A stretch of 6,245 bases of DNA from positions 1-6,245 of the forward strand of contig JAQBZT010000179.1 of assembly GCA_027622355.1 (NCBI GenBank), in the 5' to 3' direction. A program made the position numbers and the translations under genes. The stretch comes from a bacterium. GTDB taxonomy: Bacteria; UBA8248. This document shows, piece after piece, positions 5,083 through 6,245 of the stretch (position 1 is its first letter; each line of letters opens with the position of its first letter). A model generated the notes under the pieces. It saw nothing but the letters and a program-made list of their open reading frames with translations, did no database searches and was not told where the DNA came from.

Positions 5083-6245
5083 CTACCTTCCCCGGCCGCC
5101 TCGGGCGATAATCGACTGAGAGGTGGCCTCGATCTGCCGTAACTGGCCTTCCAGAAACGAACCCGTCGTCTGGAGACTCCCGAGCGCCTGTTCCAGCGCC
5201 GCAAATTCCCTCAGGAGCTTCTGTCTCTCTCGCTCGGCCTGCGCGAGCACAGAATCAATCTGGTTCTGCAGGTTACTAATCCTATTATCGGATTCCTGGA
5301 GCGCAGCTTGAATCGGGCCCTCCTGGCTGGTATCCGTCAGAAACTGGAGAAATTCCTTCATCTTCGAGGCAATGCCCCGGGAGACCACGACGGTTCCCTG
5401 CGGGGAGCCCTGCGTCAAAAGGGTATCGGGGGTGACGGTGACCTGGAGCTGAAGGCCATCGGTGTTGGCGTTGCCCGCGTCGCCCGTGAGGGTCTGCCCA
5501 TTCCCGGTCGCCGCCTCGCCTCTGATGGTTCCGGCCACGTCCTGACCGGTAATGGTGGTCGTGGAATTCGCCGTGCTGGCTCCCAGGCCCGTGGTTCCCG
5601 CAGTGGCGCTCGTCGCCGTCGAGGTCACCTTGATGGTGTGGGAGGATCCGTACTCGTCGTGGCGAATCGAGATTTTCCCGGTCGCGTTGTTGAATACCGC
5701 CCGGGCGTTGTTGATGTTCACGTTTTTCAGCGCCGAATTGATGGCGGAAACCGTTCCCTCGGCCGAGAGGCCGACCGTCAGATTGACCGAGGTGACCGTC
5801 CCGTCCACATCAATGGTCAGCGTCTCCTCGGCCGTGATGCCGGCCGCCACATTCAGGGCGCCTTGCCGCTCGGCCTGGGTGGCCGCCCGGGTGATGTCGA
5901 CGGCATAGCCGCTGGCGGAGCTGACCTTCGTTTTGCCCGTAAAACCAAGGACTTTGATGTCCACATCGGAGGCCGAACCGACATCGGCGAAAACCTTGGC
6001 GACCTCATCGGTTTTCGATTTCAGGAGCCCGCTGAGCGTCGTCTGGCTCAGCGTGAACGTCCCGGTGTCGCCGCTCAGCGAAACCCCGATATTAATGAGA
6101 GAGCGGAGCTTGTCGGAGGGCAGCGAGTCCACCTCCGAAAGCAGAATGTCGTTCAGCTGGTTCTGAATGGAAAGGATATTCGTGTCGCCGAGGAAAGCCC
6201 CCGACGCGTTCGTCTCCGTATTAAAGAACGAGTTGTCGTTGATGA
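5083..6245 (-). CDS. fliD: Flagellar filament capping protein FliD, C-terminal 386 residues (5' end beyond the window)
   Basis: Secreted cap protein that forms the oligomeric lid at the filament tip and guides flagellin polymerisation. The frame is open from codon 6243 to the TAG at 5083; the true start lies outside (an internal GTG at 6132 is not a start). Numbering visible residues from 1: GAFLGDTNILSIQNQL (15-30) and LINIGVSLSGDTGTFTLSQTTL (49-70; seen as LINIGVSLSG and TGTFTLSQTTL), then DEVAKVFADVG (79-89), match the first part of FliD_C. A roughly 200-residue Thr/Ala/Gly-rich region follows (about 90-286). It contains a flagellin-hook-IN-like stretch (137-207, with SVNLTVGLSAEGTVSAINSA) and a GEAATGNGQTLTG / GLQLQVT segment. 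FliD_C resumes at SRGIASKMKEFLQFL (288-302). The end is a long coiled coil (about 314-375, QNQIDSVLAQAERERQ), the usual inner D0/D1 helix, with a basic GGRGR tail. First gene of the fliD-fliS-211 aa unit within the window. Confidence 0.95.
   Translation of the reverse strand, partial: INDNSFFNTETNASGAFLGDTNILSIQNQLNDILLSEVDSLPSDKLRSLINIGVSLSGDTGTFTLSQTTLSGLLKSKTDEVAKVFADVGSASDVDIKVLGFTGKTKVSSASGYAVDITRAATQAERQGALNVAAGITAEETLTIDVDGTVTSVNLTVGLSAEGTVSAINSALKNVNINNARAVFNNATGKISIRHDEYGSSHTIKVTSTATSATAGTTGLGASTANSTTTITGQDVAGTIRGEAATGNGQTLTGDAGNANTDGLQLQVTVTPDTLLTQGSPQGTVVVSRGIASKMKEFLQFLTDTSQEGPIQAALQESDNRISNLQNQIDSVLAQAERERQKLLREFAALEQALGSLQTTGSFLEGQLRQIEATSQSIIARGGRGR

Overview
The window is GC-rich, densely coded DNA. 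It looks like a Gram-negative, flagellated, free-living bacterium. The signs are a very small LptM-type outer-membrane lipoprotein between argH and lysA, a diaminopimelate-type lysA, and a fliD-fliS flagellar cap/chaperone pair. The argH / small lipoprotein / lysA order occurs in Proteobacteria in the broad sense and in several related Gram-negative phyla. I cannot assign a phylum from sequence alone. No tRNA, rRNA, CRISPR array, insertion sequence or phage gene is visible.

Left block (1-2338, minus strand): argH (argininosuccinate lyase, complete), then a 41-residue lipoprotein, then lysA (diaminopimelate decarboxylase, running off the left edge). Gaps are 16 bases (argH to lipoprotein, using its TTG start) and 49 bases (lipoprotein to lysA), so this reads as one operon that makes arginine and lysine (or removes meso-DAP) plus an envelope-assembly peptide. 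A 210-base divergent region (2339-2548) holds weak sigma70-like promoter candidates for both directions and a small dyad over one of them.

Middle (2549-3853, plus strand): a single 12-TM major facilitator transporter of the monocarboxylate/oxalate-formate antiporter type. It is transcribed alone and divergently from argH. It converges on the right-hand block across a 112-base gap (3854-3965), which contains a strong Rho-independent terminator for the minus strand and a weaker hairpin for the plus strand.

Right block (3966-6245, minus strand): the C-terminal part of fliD (filament cap), then fliS (flagellin export chaperone, TTG start), then an unrecognised 211-residue protein in the place where fliT sits in enterobacteria. 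Spacings are 24 and 31 bases, each downstream gene has a clear Shine-Dalgarno, and the set ends at the terminator. The most interesting points are this unknown protein and the roughly 200-residue variable insertion that splits the FliD C-terminal domain. I found no evidence of an entirely new multi-gene system.
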